Shown: piece after piece, positions 8,441 to 18,398 of the stretch | Layout of the letters: each line of letters opens with the position of its first letter | How positions within the stretch are numbered: position 1 is the first letter of the stretch | Assembly (NCBI RefSeq): GCF_002127965.1 | Contig: NZ_CP018787.1 | Location: 2,294,001-2,358,000 of the forward strand | Direction: 5' to 3' | From: Oxalobacter formigenes | Lineage (GTDB): Bacteria > Pseudomonadota > Gammaproteobacteria > Burkholderiales > Burkholderiaceae_D | DNA: 64,000 nt | Program-made: the position numbers and the translations under genes | Notes under the pieces: model-generated | Told to the model about the DNA's origin: nothing | Seen by the model: the letters and a program-made list of their open reading frames with translations, nothing else | Databases searched by the model: none

Positions 8441-11400
8441 ATGGCAAGGTTTTTTATTGACCGCCCTGTTTTTGCGTGGGTCATCGCAATCTTCATTACA
8501 CTGGCGGGGATCATTTCCATCACCCAGTTACCGGTGTCGCAATACCCGAATATTGCGCCACCTCAGGTCACTGTGTCGGCGACCTATCCGGGCGCAACGG
8601 CAAAAACGGTTGAAGACAGCGTTATTTCCATTATCGAACAGGAAATGAACGGTGCTACCGGTCTTCAATATATGGAATCCGAAAGCCAGAGTAACGGCTC
8701 CGGTAAAATTACCCTGACGTTCACACCTGAAACGGACGTCGAACTGGCTGCCGTCGACGTACAGAACCGCATCAAGCGTATCGAATCCCGTTTGCCTTCG
8801 GCTGTAAGCCAACAGGGTGTGCAGATCAACAAGGCTCGCAGTAACTATGTTGCCATTATCACACTTATTTCTTCCGACGGTAGTATGTCGCCTATCCAGC
8901 TGGGTGACTACCTGTCGCGTAACGTGATCAACGATATCAAACGTTTGCCGGGCGTGGGGGACGCAACGATTTTCGGGACGGAAAACGCGATGCGTATCTG
9001 GATTGACCCGATCAAACTGACAGGACTCAAACTGACGCCAAATGACGTCGCCAACGCGATCAGGGGTCAGAATGCGGTGGTCACTTCCGGTGCCATCGCC
9101 GGAACGCCAAATGTCGGCACGGAAACATTCACTGCCAACGTGAATGTACGCGGGCAATTGAAAACCGCTGAGGAGTTCGGAAATATCGTTTTAAGAGCCA
9201 ATACGGATGGTTCTCTTGTACGTCTGAAAGATGTCGCCCGTGTGGAACTGGGCGGGCAATCGTATGAAACATATGCCCGTCTGGACGGCCATCCGATCGC
9301 CGGCTTCGGTGTCCTTCCGACACCGACCGCCAACACGATGGCGATGATGCAATCCATCCGGGACAAGATGGAAGAGCTGTCACAATATTTTCCGAAAGGC
9401 GTAACTTACAGTATCCAGAACGATACATCCAAATTCGTCAAGGTTTCCATTCATGAAGTGGTGAAAACCCTGTTTGAAGGTATTTTCCTGGTTTTCGTCA
9501 TCATGTATCTGTTCCTTCAGAATTTCAGGTACACGATCATTCCGACCATCGTTGTTCCGATTGCGTTGATGGGAACCTTCGCCGTGATGAATGCGTTGGG
9601 CTTTTCCATCAACATGCTCTCCATGTTCGGTATGGTGCTCTCCATTGGCATTCTGATTGACGATGCCATTGTGGTGGTTGAAAACGTGGAACGTATCATG
9701 GCGACGGAAGGCCTGTCGCCCCGTGATGCGACTTACAAGGCGATGGGCCAGATCACAGGGGCTATTGTCGGTATTTCCCTTGTCCTGACAGCCGTTTTCA
9801 TCCCGATGGCATTCTTCGGTGGTTCGGTTGGCGCCATTTATCGACAGTTCTCGATTGCGATGGTCGCATCGATGGCATTCTCGGCATTTCTGGCACTGTC
9901 CCTGACGCCGGCGCTCTGTGCAACGATTCTGAAACCGATCGATCCCAACGCTCATGAGGAGAAAAAAGGCTTCTTCGGCTGGTTCAACCGCAAGTTCCAC
10001 AGCATGACGATGACGTACGAGCGTCAAGTATCCAAAACACTTGGCAGAACCATGCGTTACATGCTCATCTACGGTGCGATCGTCGTCTGTACAGCGTTCA
10101 TGTTCTGGAAATTGCCGACATCCTTCCTTCCGAATGAGGATCAGGGTTACGTTTATACCAACGTGCAGCTACCTTCCGGCGCGACACAGGCCAGAACGCT
10201 TGATGCCTTGAAAGTCGTTGAAGACCAGTTCATGAAAGAGCCTGGCGTCGATCACATCGTGACCGTTGTCGGCCACAGTTTTTCGGGTAACGGTCAAAAC
10301 GGCGGCCTGGCTTTCGTTACGTTGAAGGACTGGGATGAACGCGGTTCCGACGACTCGGCCGACGCCATCGTCAAACGGGCTTTCGGACGCTTTTCGCAAG
10401 TCCGCGATGCGATTATTTTCCCGATGAGTCCTCCTCCGATTCGTGAACTCGGTACGGAATCCGGATTTGTCTTCCGTCTGCAGGATCGTGCAAGTAAAGG
10501 CAATGAAGCTCTGGTCGCAGCAAAAAACCAGTTATTGCAACTCGCACGACAAAGCAAGGTATTCAAGAACGTCCGCTTCGACGGTATGGAAAACGCCGCC
10601 CAGCTCGAGTTGAAAATCGACCGTGAAAAAGCGAATGCACTTGGCGTGTCGTTTGACGATATCAATTCAACACTGGCTACTGCTTTCGGTTCTAATTATG
10701 TGAACGACTTCGACAGCAAGGGACGCCAGCAGCGTGTAGTCGTTCAACTGGACGCGTCTGAACGCATGACGCCGGACGACATCAAGAATCTGTACGTCCG
10801 GAATTCGAAAGGCACGATGGTTCCGTTCTCGGCTTTCTCCTCATCGGAATGGTCCAATGGCCCTGTCCAGCTGATCCGTTACAACGGGTATCCGGCCATG
10901 CGTATTACCGGTAGCCCTGCCGAAGGATACAGTACCGGTGCGGCGATGGATGAAATGGTAGCGCTCACGCAGCAATTGCCGGAAGGTTTCGGTTATGAAT
11001 GGACCGGTCAGTCACTGGAAGAAAAAACCTCGGGTTCGCAGGCGCCTATGCTGTTCGCCCTGTCGCTTCTCGCCGTTTTCCTCTGTCTTGCCGCACTGTA
11101 TGAAAGTACGTCGATTCCGGTCGCCGTCCTTCTGGTGGTTCCACTCGGTGTGTTCGGTGCCCTGATCGGTGTGTTCTTGAGAGGCATGCCGAATGACGTT
11201 TACTTCAAGGTCGGGTTGATTGCAACCATCGGTCTTGCCGCGAAAAATGCGATTCTGATCGTTGAATTCGCCAAGGATCTGCAGGCGCAAGGCAAAGGGC
11301 TCATCCGTTCCACCCTTGAAGCGGTCAGGTTGCGTTTCCGTCCGATCATCATGACGTCGCTGGCCTTTATTCTGGGTGTCGTCCCTCTGGCGATCGCATC

Positions 11401-11680
11401 CGGCGCGGGTTCTGCCGCACAGCAGGCTATCGGTACCGGTGTTCTGTTCGGTATGATTGCAGCAACGGTTCTGGCCGTTTATCTGGTGCCGATCTTCTTT
11501 ATTGTCGTCCGTTCCCTGTTCTCGGGCAGTGCACGCCAACAGTCGATGTACGCACGAAACAATACACAGGACAGAAAGAAACCCTGGAAAATCAGCTGGG
11601 ACTTCTTAAATCGCGGAAGCAGGAAAGACAAGGAAAGTCAGCAAGACAATGAAAGTCAGAAGGACAAAGAAGATGATTAA
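8441..11680 (+). CDS. acrB: RND multidrug efflux pump, inner-membrane transporter (AcrB/MexB, HAE-1)
   Basis: Proton-driven trimeric exporter of drugs, detergents and other hydrophobic compounds. 1079 residues, the standard HAE-1 length plus a short charged tail. N-terminus MARFFIDRPVFAWVIAI is canonical. The proton-relay pair D407-D408 sits in GILIDDAIVVVENVERIM, and the partner lysine is at about 935 in GLAAKNAILIVEFAKD. Two large periplasmic loops and twelve hydrophobic segments are in the expected order. The C-terminus is a hydrophilic run of repeated Lys, Asp, Ser, Gln and Glu that overlaps the start of the channel gene. Second gene of the operon. Confidence 0.97.
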   Translation: MARFFIDRPVFAWVIAIFITLAGIISITQLPVSQYPNIAPPQVTVSATYPGATAKTVEDSVISIIEQEMNGATGLQYMESESQSNGSGKITLTFTPETDVELAAVDVQNRIKRIESRLPSAVSQQGVQINKARSNYVAIITLISSDGSMSPIQLGDYLSRNVINDIKRLPGVGDATIFGTENAMRIWIDPIKLTGLKLTPNDVANAIRGQNAVVTSGAIAGTPNVGTETFTANVNVRGQLKTAEEFGNIVLRANTDGSLVRLKDVARVELGGQSYETYARLDGHPIAGFGVLPTPTANTMAMMQSIRDKMEELSQYFPKGVTYSIQNDTSKFVKVSIHEVVKTLFEGIFLVFVIMYLFLQNFRYTIIPTIVVPIALMGTFAVMNALGFSINMLSMFGMVLSIGILIDDAIVVVENVERIMATEGLSPRDATYKAMGQITGAIVGISLVLTAVFIPMAFFGGSVGAIYRQFSIAMVASMAFSAFLALSLTPALCATILKPIDPNAHEEKKGFFGWFNRKFHSMTMTYERQVSKTLGRTMRYMLIYGAIVVCTAFMFWKLPTSFLPNEDQGYVYTNVQLPSGATQARTLDALKVVEDQFMKEPGVDHIVTVVGHSFSGNGQNGGLAFVTLKDWDERGSDDSADAIVKRAFGRFSQVRDAIIFPMSPPPIRELGTESGFVFRLQDRASKGNEALVAAKNQLLQLARQSKVFKNVRFDGMENAAQLELKIDREKANALGVSFDDINSTLATAFGSNYVNDFDSKGRQQRVVVQLDASERMTPDDIKNLYVRNSKGTMVPFSAFSSSEWSNGPVQLIRYNGYPAMRITGSPAEGYSTGAAMDEMVALTQQLPEGFGYEWTGQSLEEKTSGSQAPMLFALSLLAVFLCLAALYESTSIPVAVLLVVPLGVFGALIGVFLRGMPNDVYFKVGLIATIGLAAKNAILIVEFAKDLQAQGKGLIRSTLEAVRLRFRPIIMTSLAFILGVVPLAIASGAGSAAQQAIGTGVLFGMIAATVLAVYLVPIFFIVVRSLFSGSARQQSMYARNNTQDRKKPWKISWDFLNRGSRKDKESQQDNESQKDKEDD

Positions 11681-13124
11681 GAAATTAACCCTCGTTTTAC
11701 TGGCTGCCGGTGTCTTGAGCAGTTGCAGTATGGCGCCCAATTACGTGCGACCGGATGCCCCGATTGAAAGCCAGTTCCCGGGCAACGCGGATGACGCTTC
11801 TGCAAAAACGCCCGTGACGCAAATCGGATGGAATGAATTTTTCCATGAACCGCGATTGAAAGCGCTGATCGCTGCCGCAATTGAAAACAATCGTGATTTG
11901 AGAGTAGCAGCCTTGCGAATTGAGGAAGCGCGTGCCCTGTATGGCATCCAGTGGGCTGACCGTCTCCCGAATTTCGAAGCTCAGGGAGCCGGAACCCGTC
12001 AAAGAACGGTCGGCACAACCGGCGGCATGGTAACACAGGGCAATTACACTGTTGGCCTGGGTCTGGCTGCCTTCGAGCTGGACTTCTTCGGAAGGGTGAA
12101 AAGCCTGTCGGACGCTGCACTGGCAGAATATCTGGCCACGGAAGAAGCCCAACGTGCCGCCTATATCAGCCTTGTTTCGGAAGTGGCCAAAACCTATCTG
12201 ACCGAACGTGCACAAGCGCGACAGATTGAGTTGGCAAAAGAATCCTACGAGTCTTACAAACGCAGCTATGAGCTGATGCAAAAGCGTTATGAAGTCGGTG
12301 CATCTTCCGCACTGGAATTGCGTCAGTATGAAACGCTGATGCAATCGGCACTGGTTTCGCTCTCCACCCTGCAAAGACAACGCGCCCAGACAGAAAACGC
12401 ACTTGTCGTACTGATTGGTGGAAAGCAGATCAAGGATCTTCCTGCGGCGCACGACTTGTCGGAAGACGACATCATGCAGGACATTCCCGCCGGATTGCCG
12501 TCCGATCTGATCAACAACCGGCCGGACATTCGCCAGTATGAACAATTGCTCAAGTCAGCGAACGCCAATATCGGCGCAGCCAGAGCAGCCTTTTTCCCGC
12601 GTATTACCCTGACAGGTTTTGCCGGAACAGCAAGCCCGACTTTATCCGGCCTTTTCGATGCCGGGTCCGGTGCATGGACATTTATGCCGCAACTGACACT
12701 GCCGATTTTCGATGCAGGCCGCAATATCAGCAATCTGGATCTGGCAGAGGCTCGCAAGAATATCGCGGTGGCCCAATATGAAAAAACCGTTCAGGTCGCT
12801 TTCCGTGAAGTCGCTGACGCCCTGATGGCACGCGACTGGTTGAATGAACAGGTCAAGGCTCAGGCTGCTGTTCTGAAATCAGAGACGGAACGCCTGAAAC
12901 TGTCCGAAGCGCGGTACAACAACGGTATTGCCAGTTCGCTGGAAGTATTCGATTCACAACGCCAGCAATTTGCGGCACAGCAGTCGCTGGTTGACGCACG
13001 TCTGTTACGCCTGATCAATACAGTGGAACTGTATCGTTCACTGGGTGGCGGCATCGTCGATGCCAATGCGCCGAAAACAGCCAAAACAACTGCTGAACCG
13101 GTAGCGCAAAATACTGAAGGCTGA
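11673..13124 (+). CDS. oprM: RND efflux outer-membrane channel lipoprotein (OprM/NodT family)
   Basis: TolC-like outer-membrane exit duct for the AcrAB pump. I place the start at 11673 rather than an in-frame ATG at 11649. From 11673 the protein opens directly with a lipoprotein signal (MIKKLTLVLLAAG, lipobox LSSC) and has AGGA nine bases upstream; the longer form would add a charged N-extension. This gives 483 residues and an 8-base overlap with acrB, typical of translational coupling. Two OEP repeats are visible; landmarks are LGLAAFELDFFGRVKSL in the first half and RPDIRQYEQLLKSANANIGA in the second. The tail after LYRSLGGG is short. A hairpin follows the gene. Confidence 0.95.
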   Translation: MIKKLTLVLLAAGVLSSCSMAPNYVRPDAPIESQFPGNADDASAKTPVTQIGWNEFFHEPRLKALIAAAIENNRDLRVAALRIEEARALYGIQWADRLPNFEAQGAGTRQRTVGTTGGMVTQGNYTVGLGLAAFELDFFGRVKSLSDAALAEYLATEEAQRAAYISLVSEVAKTYLTERAQARQIELAKESYESYKRSYELMQKRYEVGASSALELRQYETLMQSALVSLSTLQRQRAQTENALVVLIGGKQIKDLPAAHDLSEDDIMQDIPAGLPSDLINNRPDIRQYEQLLKSANANIGAARAAFFPRITLTGFAGTASPTLSGLFDAGSGAWTFMPQLTLPIFDAGRNISNLDLAEARKNIAVAQYEKTVQVAFREVADALMARDWLNEQVKAQAAVLKSETERLKLSEARYNNGIASSLEVFDSQRQQFAAQQSLVDARLLRLINTVELYRSLGGGIVDANAPKTAKTTAEPVAQNTEG

Positions 13125-13145
13125 TAAAAAAACGGATAATGTCTG

Positions 13146-13204
13146 CCTGTGCAATATTTATTGAAAGAAATATTCAATTCTGTTGCACGGGCAACAACGT
13201 TTTT
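13146..13204 (+). terminator. Imperfect hairpin with delayed T run after oprM
   Basis: CCTGTGCAA (13146) pairs with TTGCACGGG (to 13191), and an inner AATATTT/AAATATT pair extends the stem. Five T residues follow after an 8-9 base gap. It is a plausible end of the efflux operon transcript, though a weak intrinsic terminator. The rest of the 360-base gap up to trxA shows no gene. Confidence 0.4.
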
Positions 13205-13247
13205 AAATCCGGATAGCTGTTGTTTCAAAATGCCTGCATTTTTTGGC

Positions 13248-13253
13248 TATAAT
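13248..13253 (+). promoter_or_regulatory. Possible -10 element (TATAAT) upstream of trxA
   Basis: A perfect TATAAT lies 231 bases before the trxA start codon. No good -35 is found at 16-18 bases, so this is only a candidate. The remaining sequence to trxA is AT-rich and without a gene. Confidence 0.3.
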
Positions 13254-13483
13254 CAATTTTGATTTTATTGATTATGGCATTATTTTCCGGAACAGGTTTA
13301 CGTTAAAATCTGTCATTAAATGCCGGACCGGTTTTATTGATCAGTGTTCTGCAATATCAGCGTCTTTCATGTAATATGTTTGCCATTCATATATATTCAT
13401 GAATCCACGGATATCCAAATATCTCCAATAAACATTTTCGGGTATTTTTTTAACTGATACTCACCTCTTTTTTCGAGGACATC

Positions 13484-13810
13484 ATGGCTAACAATATCAA
13501 AACTATCAGCGATGCTTCCTTTGAAGCAGATGTATTGAAATCCGACAAACCTGTACTGGTCGATTTCTGGGCGGAATGGTGCGGTCCATGCAAAATGATT
13601 GCTCCTATCGTCGATGAAGTCGCCTCCGAATATGCCGGCAAAGTCAATTTTACAAAGATGGATGTCGACTCCAACCCGGCAACGCCTGCAAAATTTGGCA
13701 TTCGTGGCATTCCGACATTGATTTTGTTTAAAAATGGCGCTATTGTTTCGCAAAAAGTAGGAGCCTTGAGTAAAAGCCAGTTAACGGCTTTTATTGATAG
13801 CAATATCTGA
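13484..13810 (+). CDS. trxA: Thioredoxin 1
   Basis: A 108-residue cytoplasmic disulfide reductase that supplies electrons to ribonucleotide reductase, methionine sulfoxide reductases and others. The active site is WCGPCK, with C33 and C36. The conserved cis-proline lies in [12 protein letters not shown]. Length and fold order are those of E. coli thioredoxin 1. Start ATG is preceded by GAGGA at a good distance. It lies 110 bases before rho on the same strand, a neighbourhood common in betaproteobacteria. Confidence 0.98.
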   Translation: MANNIKTISDASFEADVLKSDKPVLVDFWAEWCGPCKMIAPIVDEVASEYAGKVNFTKMDVDSNPATPAKFGIRGIPTLILFKNGAIVSQKVGALSKSQLTAFIDSNI

Positions 13811-13920
13811 TATCATCACGTCAATGGCGGCCCCGCCGCCATTTTCAACCTTCATCATCAGTCTCCAACGATAAATCCCTTCTTGACTCTCTCTCGTTGT
13901 AAACCTTAAGTTTTAACATT

Positions 13921-15183
13921 ATGCATTTATCTGAATTAAAGTCTCTGCATGTCTCAGCACTGCTGGAAATGGCGCTTGGCCTCGAAATCGACAACGCTGC
14001 CCGTATGCGCAAACAGGAACTCATGTTTGCCATTCTGAAAAAACGTGCCAAGGCAGGCGAGCAGGTTTACGGTGACGGCGCGCTGGAAATTCTTCCTGAC
14101 GGCTTCGGCTTTCTCCGCTCCCCTGATGCCAGCTACATGGCATCCACCGACGATATCTACATTTCCCCATCACAAATCAGACGCTTCAATCTCCACACAG
14201 GGGATTCCATTGAAGGCGAAGTCAGAACCCCGAAAGATGGCGAACGTTATTTCGCGCTGGTGAAAGTCGACAAGGTCAACGGCGCTCCTCCGGAACAGTC
14301 GAAACATCGTTTGCTGTTTGAAAACCTTACTCCGTTGCACCCTGATGAACCGTTGAAACTCGAACGGGAAATCAGTTCACAGGAAAACATCACCGGCCGG
14401 ATCATCGATATGATCGCCCCTATCGGCAAAGGCCAGCGCGGCTTGCTCGTCGCCTCTCCGAAATCCGGTAAAACCGTCATGTTGCAACATATGGCTCATG
14501 CCATTACGACCAATCATCCTGACGTTACCCTGTTTGTTCTCCTGATCGACGAACGTCCTGAAGAAGTGACTGAAATGCAGCGTTCCGTCCGTGGTGAAGT
14601 CATCGCTTCCACGTTCGACGAACCGGCGACACGCCACGTTCAGGTTGCGGAAATGGTTCTTGAAAAGGCAAAACGTCTGGTTGAAATGAAAAAGGACGTC
14701 GTCATTCTTCTTGATTCCATCACCCGTCTGGCACGTGCATACAATACCGTCATTCCGGCTTCCGGCAAGGTTTTGACCGGTGGTGTCGATGCCAACGCCC
14801 TCCAGCGTCCAAAACGTTTTTTCGGCGCTGCACGTAACGTGGAAGAAGGCGGTTCCCTGACCATCATCGCTACGGCACTTGTCGAAACGGGCAGCCGTAT
14901 GGATGACGTGATTTACGAAGAATTCAAGGGTACCGGCAATATGGAAGTCCACCTGGAACGCCGTCTGGCTGAAAAACGGGTTTATCCATCGATCAACCTG
15001 AACAAGTCCGGCACCCGTCGCGAAGAACTGCTGATCAAACCGGATCAGTTGCAGAAAATCTGGATTCTTCGCAAACTGCTTTACGGTATGGATGAAATCG
15101 AGGCGATGGAATTCATTCTCGACAAGATGAAGGCAACCAAAAACAATGCCGACTTCTTCGACCTGATGCGTCGGGGTGGCTAG
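13921..15183 (+). CDS. rho: Transcription termination factor Rho
   Basis: Hexameric RNA-dependent ATPase/helicase that ends untranslated transcripts. 420 residues, the usual length. The N-terminal domain starts [18 protein letters not shown]. The cold-shock-like RNA-binding domain is at about 48-120 ([14 protein letters not shown]). The Walker A region is ASPKSGKT (about 178-185), Walker B is [17 protein letters not shown], and the Q/R-loop region is around [20 protein letters not shown]. The 110-base leader between trxA and rho could house autoregulation, as in other bacteria, but I see no clear terminator there. A strong intrinsic terminator follows the gene. Confidence 0.98.
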   Translation: MHLSELKSLHVSALLEMALGLEIDNAARMRKQELMFAILKKRAKAGEQVYGDGALEILPDGFGFLRSPDASYMASTDDIYISPSQIRRFNLHTGDSIEGEVRTPKDGERYFALVKVDKVNGAPPEQSKHRLLFENLTPLHPDEPLKLEREISSQENITGRIIDMIAPIGKGQRGLLVASPKSGKTVMLQHMAHAITTNHPDVTLFVLLIDERPEEVTEMQRSVRGEVIASTFDEPATRHVQVAEMVLEKAKRLVEMKKDVVILLDSITRLARAYNTVIPASGKVLTGGVDANALQRPKRFFGAARNVEEGGSLTIIATALVETGSRMDDVIYEEFKGTGNMEVHLERRLAEKRVYPSINLNKSGTRREELLIKPDQLQKIWILRKLLYGMDEIEAMEFILDKMKATKNNADFFDLMRRGG

Positions 15184-15201
15184 TTTCAAAAAGCCTTTAT
15201 A

Positions 15202-15236
15202 AAAAAACGGTTACGTCGATTCGTAACCGTTTTTTT
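15202..15236 (+). terminator. Intrinsic terminator after rho
   Basis: ACGGTTACG and CGTAACCGT form a perfect stem with a 6-base loop. An A run precedes and a T run follows, so it is a textbook Rho-independent terminator behind the Rho gene itself. Confidence 0.9.
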
Positions 15237-15464
15237 CGGGTTAATGAAATTGCCGTGTTTTTCAATAATTATTCAAGTGCGGCCATCAATCATTTGAATA
15301 AATGTTTTGATTTGCCATTTCAATAAGATCTTCATTAAATATATTGTAAATTTCGTTCAAATAATCGATTAATTGACTGATAATATATTCATTGTCCACA
15401 AATAAAATAATATTTTTAAGATCAATAAAAATATTTATAAGAAATACATTTCGGGGAGGTGAAA

Positions 15465-15878
15465 ATGGATCTTAAAGGAACACGCACGGAACAGAATCTG
15501 ATCGACGCTTTTGCAAATGAAGCCCAATGTTCTGCCATATACGATTATGCCGGTCGTCGTGCCAGCGTCGAAGGGCACAACGATATCAGTGCAAAGCTGG
15601 AAACCAGTGCCAAAATCCGCCAGAATCAGGCCAGAGGCAACCTGCAGATTCTTCAGAAAAATCCGCTTACCGGGCTGTCGAACACCGTCACGCGCCTGAA
15701 TTTGCAATCGCTCATTTCTACGGCCACGAAAAACTATCACGACAAGTATTCCAAAATGGCAGAAGTAGCCCGTGATGAAGGTTTTGACGGGATTGCGGAC
15801 TGGTTCGATACTCTGGCAAAAGCAGAACGCATGGAAGCCAGACTGTATGAAGACGCTTTGAAAACCCTGCTGGACTGA
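15465..15878 (+). CDS. Rubrerythrin-like ferritin-fold protein lacking several diiron ligands
   Basis: 137 residues. The start MDLKGTRTEQNLIDAFANEAQ matches the rubrerythrin N-terminus, and KMAEVARDEGFDGIADWFDTLAKAE matches the second helix pair. It is therefore a four-helix ferritin-like domain without the C-terminal rubredoxin (CxxC) domain. The first ligand glutamate is kept (E19). The usual EKEHA-type second ligand motif reads IRQNQA (51-56), and the final ExxHE-type motif reads ERMEARLYED. Iron binding is therefore doubtful. I chose the ATG at 15465 because GGGGAGG lies six bases before it; a GTG two codons upstream overlaps that site. The upstream 230 bases are very AT-rich and contain no gene. 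Peroxide or iron stress is the family's usual setting; the role here is unknown. Confidence 0.75.
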   Translation: MDLKGTRTEQNLIDAFANEAQCSAIYDYAGRRASVEGHNDISAKLETSAKIRQNQARGNLQILQKNPLTGLSNTVTRLNLQSLISTATKNYHDKYSKMAEVARDEGFDGIADWFDTLAKAERMEARLYEDALKTLLD

Positions 15879-15894
15879 GTGAGTCACATGCTTG

Positions 15895-15927
15895 AAAAAA
15901 GGCAGATAATGAATATCTGCCTTTTTT
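15895..15927. terminator. Bidirectional terminator between the rubrerythrin-like and nitronate monooxygenase-like genes
   Basis: Perfect stem GGCAGATA/TATCTGCC with a 5-base loop, flanked by an A run on the left and a T run on the right, between convergent genes. Confidence 0.9.
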
Positions 15928-15933
15928 GTTTTC

Positions 15934-17178
15934 TTATTCGCCGGGAAGAAGAATTTTGTGGTCCTTGCTGAACTGGTAATCCCGGAAAATGTGTGCTGCA
16001 TCCGGAAGTTCGTAAGACCCGTCACCCATTTGCCGGGTCGTTTCTTTCAAACGGTAGGTATAGTGCCCGCATGTCCAGACATTGTAGTTACGCATATGGG
16101 TGCACAGGCAGATCTTGTCCTTCACAGCGATGATCTTGCCATCCGGACGTGATCCGAGTTCGCGATAATATTCGTCCAGATAAGCGCATTTCCCGTTTTC
16201 CAGCAGATAACCATACGATTCACAATTGGGACGCAAACCGATCCCGATTGCCGGTGTTTTCTTCAGCATACGCATGGGATAACCGGTCGGCGATACCAGA
16301 TTCACTTCAATGTCGTCTTCATTGGCAGAGAGATACGCCTGTTTGGCCTTGTCCGGCAAACCGCATTCTTTCGAAATGGTAAAGCGTGTTGCCACCTGAA
16401 CGCCACCGACACCCTGTTCCATGAAAGAAACAGCGTCCGATCCGGTAAAGACACCCCCGGCGGCGATTAAGGGAATTTCCAGTTTTTCCGCCTTGAGATA
16501 CTCGATAATCTCGCCCACGATGGTTTTCAGATCATACTTGGCCCAATCCAGCCCGAATCCAAGATGTCCTCCGGCCAGCGGACCTTCAACGACCACATAA
16601 TCAGGCAAACGGTTCAGCTTGGCGTTACGGCGCAGGAAAATCTGCAGGGCACGAACTGACGAGACGATAATGCCAAGCTTCACGTCACGAAAACGGGGAT
16701 GATCTTCAATCAGCTTGAAAGAATTGGCGTGAAGGCCTGCTGCCAGGGTAATGCCATCGATTCCTGCATCCATCGCTGCGCGCAAACGGGCACGCAAGGT
16801 TTCGCGGGGCGCGTTCATCGTCAGCTTTTCCATGCAGTTGATGAAAATGAGACCGTCACCCTTCTTCTTTTCCATCGCACTGGCGACATGCAGCCGGGTG
16901 GCTTCTTCAACTTCGCCCAGATTGAAAACGATACCGGATTTATCCTTCTGTCCGATCAGTGCCTTGAACTGGAAGGTTTTGTTCTTCGTATAGCTTGTTC
17001 CAAAATAGCGATCGGCTGAATCCATCGACATCGCATCGGAGATATGACCGATGCCGCCGAGCCGTGCCGCTTCAAGTGCCAGTTTTTCGGTGGAGATATC
17101 AACTCCCATGCCACCAATTACGATGGGGACATACTCCTTTCCGTTCAATTTCAAACGGAAATCATCAACACATTTCAT
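15934..17178 (-). CDS. Nitronate monooxygenase / 2-nitropropane dioxygenase-like flavoprotein
   Basis: 414-residue TIM-barrel flavoprotein. IGGMGVDISTEKLALEAA begins the barrel. EGPLAGGHLGFG matches the conserved glycine-histidine motif near the active site. IAAGGVFTGSDAVSFMEQG followed by GVQVATRF is the FMN phosphate-binding region of the NMO/FabK superfamily. The family oxidises alkyl nitronates or acts as an enoyl reductase; substrate cannot be fixed from sequence. The last 60 residues hold a cysteine/histidine-rich stretch (CLCTHMRNYNVWTCGHY) not typical of the classic NMOs, perhaps a metal site. AAGGA precedes the ATG. The 300 bases upstream hold no gene. Confidence 0.75.
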   Translation of the reverse strand: MKCVDDFRLKLNGKEYVPIVIGGMGVDISTEKLALEAARLGGIGHISDAMSMDSADRYFGTSYTKNKTFQFKALIGQKDKSGIVFNLGEVEEATRLHVASAMEKKKGDGLIFINCMEKLTMNAPRETLRARLRAAMDAGIDGITLAAGLHANSFKLIEDHPRFRDVKLGIIVSSVRALQIFLRRNAKLNRLPDYVVVEGPLAGGHLGFGLDWAKYDLKTIVGEIIEYLKAEKLEIPLIAAGGVFTGSDAVSFMEQGVGGVQVATRFTISKECGLPDKAKQAYLSANEDDIEVNLVSPTGYPMRMLKKTPAIGIGLRPNCESYGYLLENGKCAYLDEYYRELGSRPDGKIIAVKDKICLCTHMRNYNVWTCGHYTYRLKETTRQMGDGSYELPDAAHIFRDYQFSKDHKILLPGE

Positions 17179-17476
17179 CGCTATCCTTGGACTACTGTTA
17201 AAGTTAGGCGCCTTATTTTTGTTTCTTCTGAATAAAAGGGAGCCAAAAATATTGTAACTGCGTCGAACTTGCTTCTAAATAGCCCTAATTTCATATTAAT
17301 GCACTTGATGAACAAATATTTTCCATCGTGCACCACATCATGTCGATCGAGGCCTGACAAGCCAAACTGCACCATTATAATTTTACTTTATGAATATGCA
17401 ATACAAAAAAACGAAAACTGCATATAACCACCCGCAATGGTGGAATTACGATACAACAACTTTTTTGAAAATCACC

Positions 17477-18313
17477 TCAATGTGACATCAGCACAGGCAT
17501 CGTTGCGTCACCGAGAACCGTTCTGGTTACGCCCCCAAGGAGAAACTCCCTGAAGCGCGTATGACCGTAGCCCCCCATCACCAGCAAATCACAAGACTGC
17601 TCTTCTGCCAGTGCCAGTACAGCCGAACCGATGTTTTTATCCACCTGCGGCGGCAGCACTTCGACATTAATGCCGTGACGGGCCAGATAAACGGCAAGGT
17701 CGTGTCCGGCATGTTCCGCGTTGACATCGGGTTCCTTGTCGATATTGAACATGGCAATCTGTACGACATCGGCACGTCTTAAAACCGGAATAGTATCCGC
17801 TACAGCGCGTGTCGCTTCCCGGCTGGCGTTCCAGCAAATCATAACCCTTTTTCCGACTTCTTTCCCGAACGACGACGGCACGATCAAAACCGGACGACCG
17901 GCATTCATCATGACATATTCCGGAAAATCGGGTGCCACGACGGGAGAGGTTTCATGAAGGTCGGTCTGGCCGATGACGACGAGATCCGCAAAGCGGGACA
18001 AGAGACTGATTCCCTGATTCGCCTCACCATCCACGATGCGCCCTTCAAAGGAAGGCACACCCATTTTTTTCGCCTGCTCCTCGAATTCCTTTACGAAGGC
18101 CCCTGCACGATCATGCAGAAAGCGGAGATGGGAAGCGATGACAGGATCTTTCTCGTCGATATGCGCCTGCTGGAAGGTCAGGGTCGATACACCGACCATG
18201 GCGGCGCCGATGAGAAAGGCGTCTTCGGCGATAGCCATCTGGCATGCGATGCGGATGCGTTCTTTCGCATGCGATTCCCTGTCCAGATGTACCAGAATTG
18301 TTTTGTATGACAT
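17477..18313 (-). CDS. Universal stress protein, two tandem UspA domains
   Basis: 278-residue cytoplasmic protein made of two Usp folds, about 1-150 and 155-278. The second repeat has the ATP-binding pattern MGGYGHTRFREFLLGGVTR, expected to bind adenine nucleotides. The first repeat lacks a clear copy, so it may be structural. Start is ATG at 18313, with GGGAG five bases upstream; a GTG two codons earlier overlaps that site. It stands alone between the flavoprotein gene and lysC. The family is induced by starvation and stress, but the partner here is unknown. Confidence 0.9.
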   Translation of the reverse strand: MSYKTILVHLDRESHAKERIRIACQMAIAEDAFLIGAAMVGVSTLTFQQAHIDEKDPVIASHLRFLHDRAGAFVKEFEEQAKKMGVPSFEGRIVDGEANQGISLLSRFADLVVIGQTDLHETSPVVAPDFPEYVMMNAGRPVLIVPSSFGKEVGKRVMICWNASREATRAVADTIPVLRRADVVQIAMFNIDKEPDVNAEHAGHDLAVYLARHGINVEVLPPQVDKNIGSAVLALAEEQSCDLLVMGGYGHTRFREFLLGGVTRTVLGDATMPVLMSH

Positions 18314-18379
18314 GATCACTCCCGTTCAGATTGATTGAGCAAGGAGAAGACAAGCTCGGTAGAAAAAAGGGGGACGACG

Positions 18380-18398
18380 AAAAACAGCCGCCCGGCTT
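18380..18398 (-). terminator. Short GC-rich terminator after lysC
   Basis: On the minus strand AGCC-GGGC-GGCT is followed by five T residues directly after the lysC stop codon. The stem is only 4 bp, so strength is uncertain. Confidence 0.45.
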
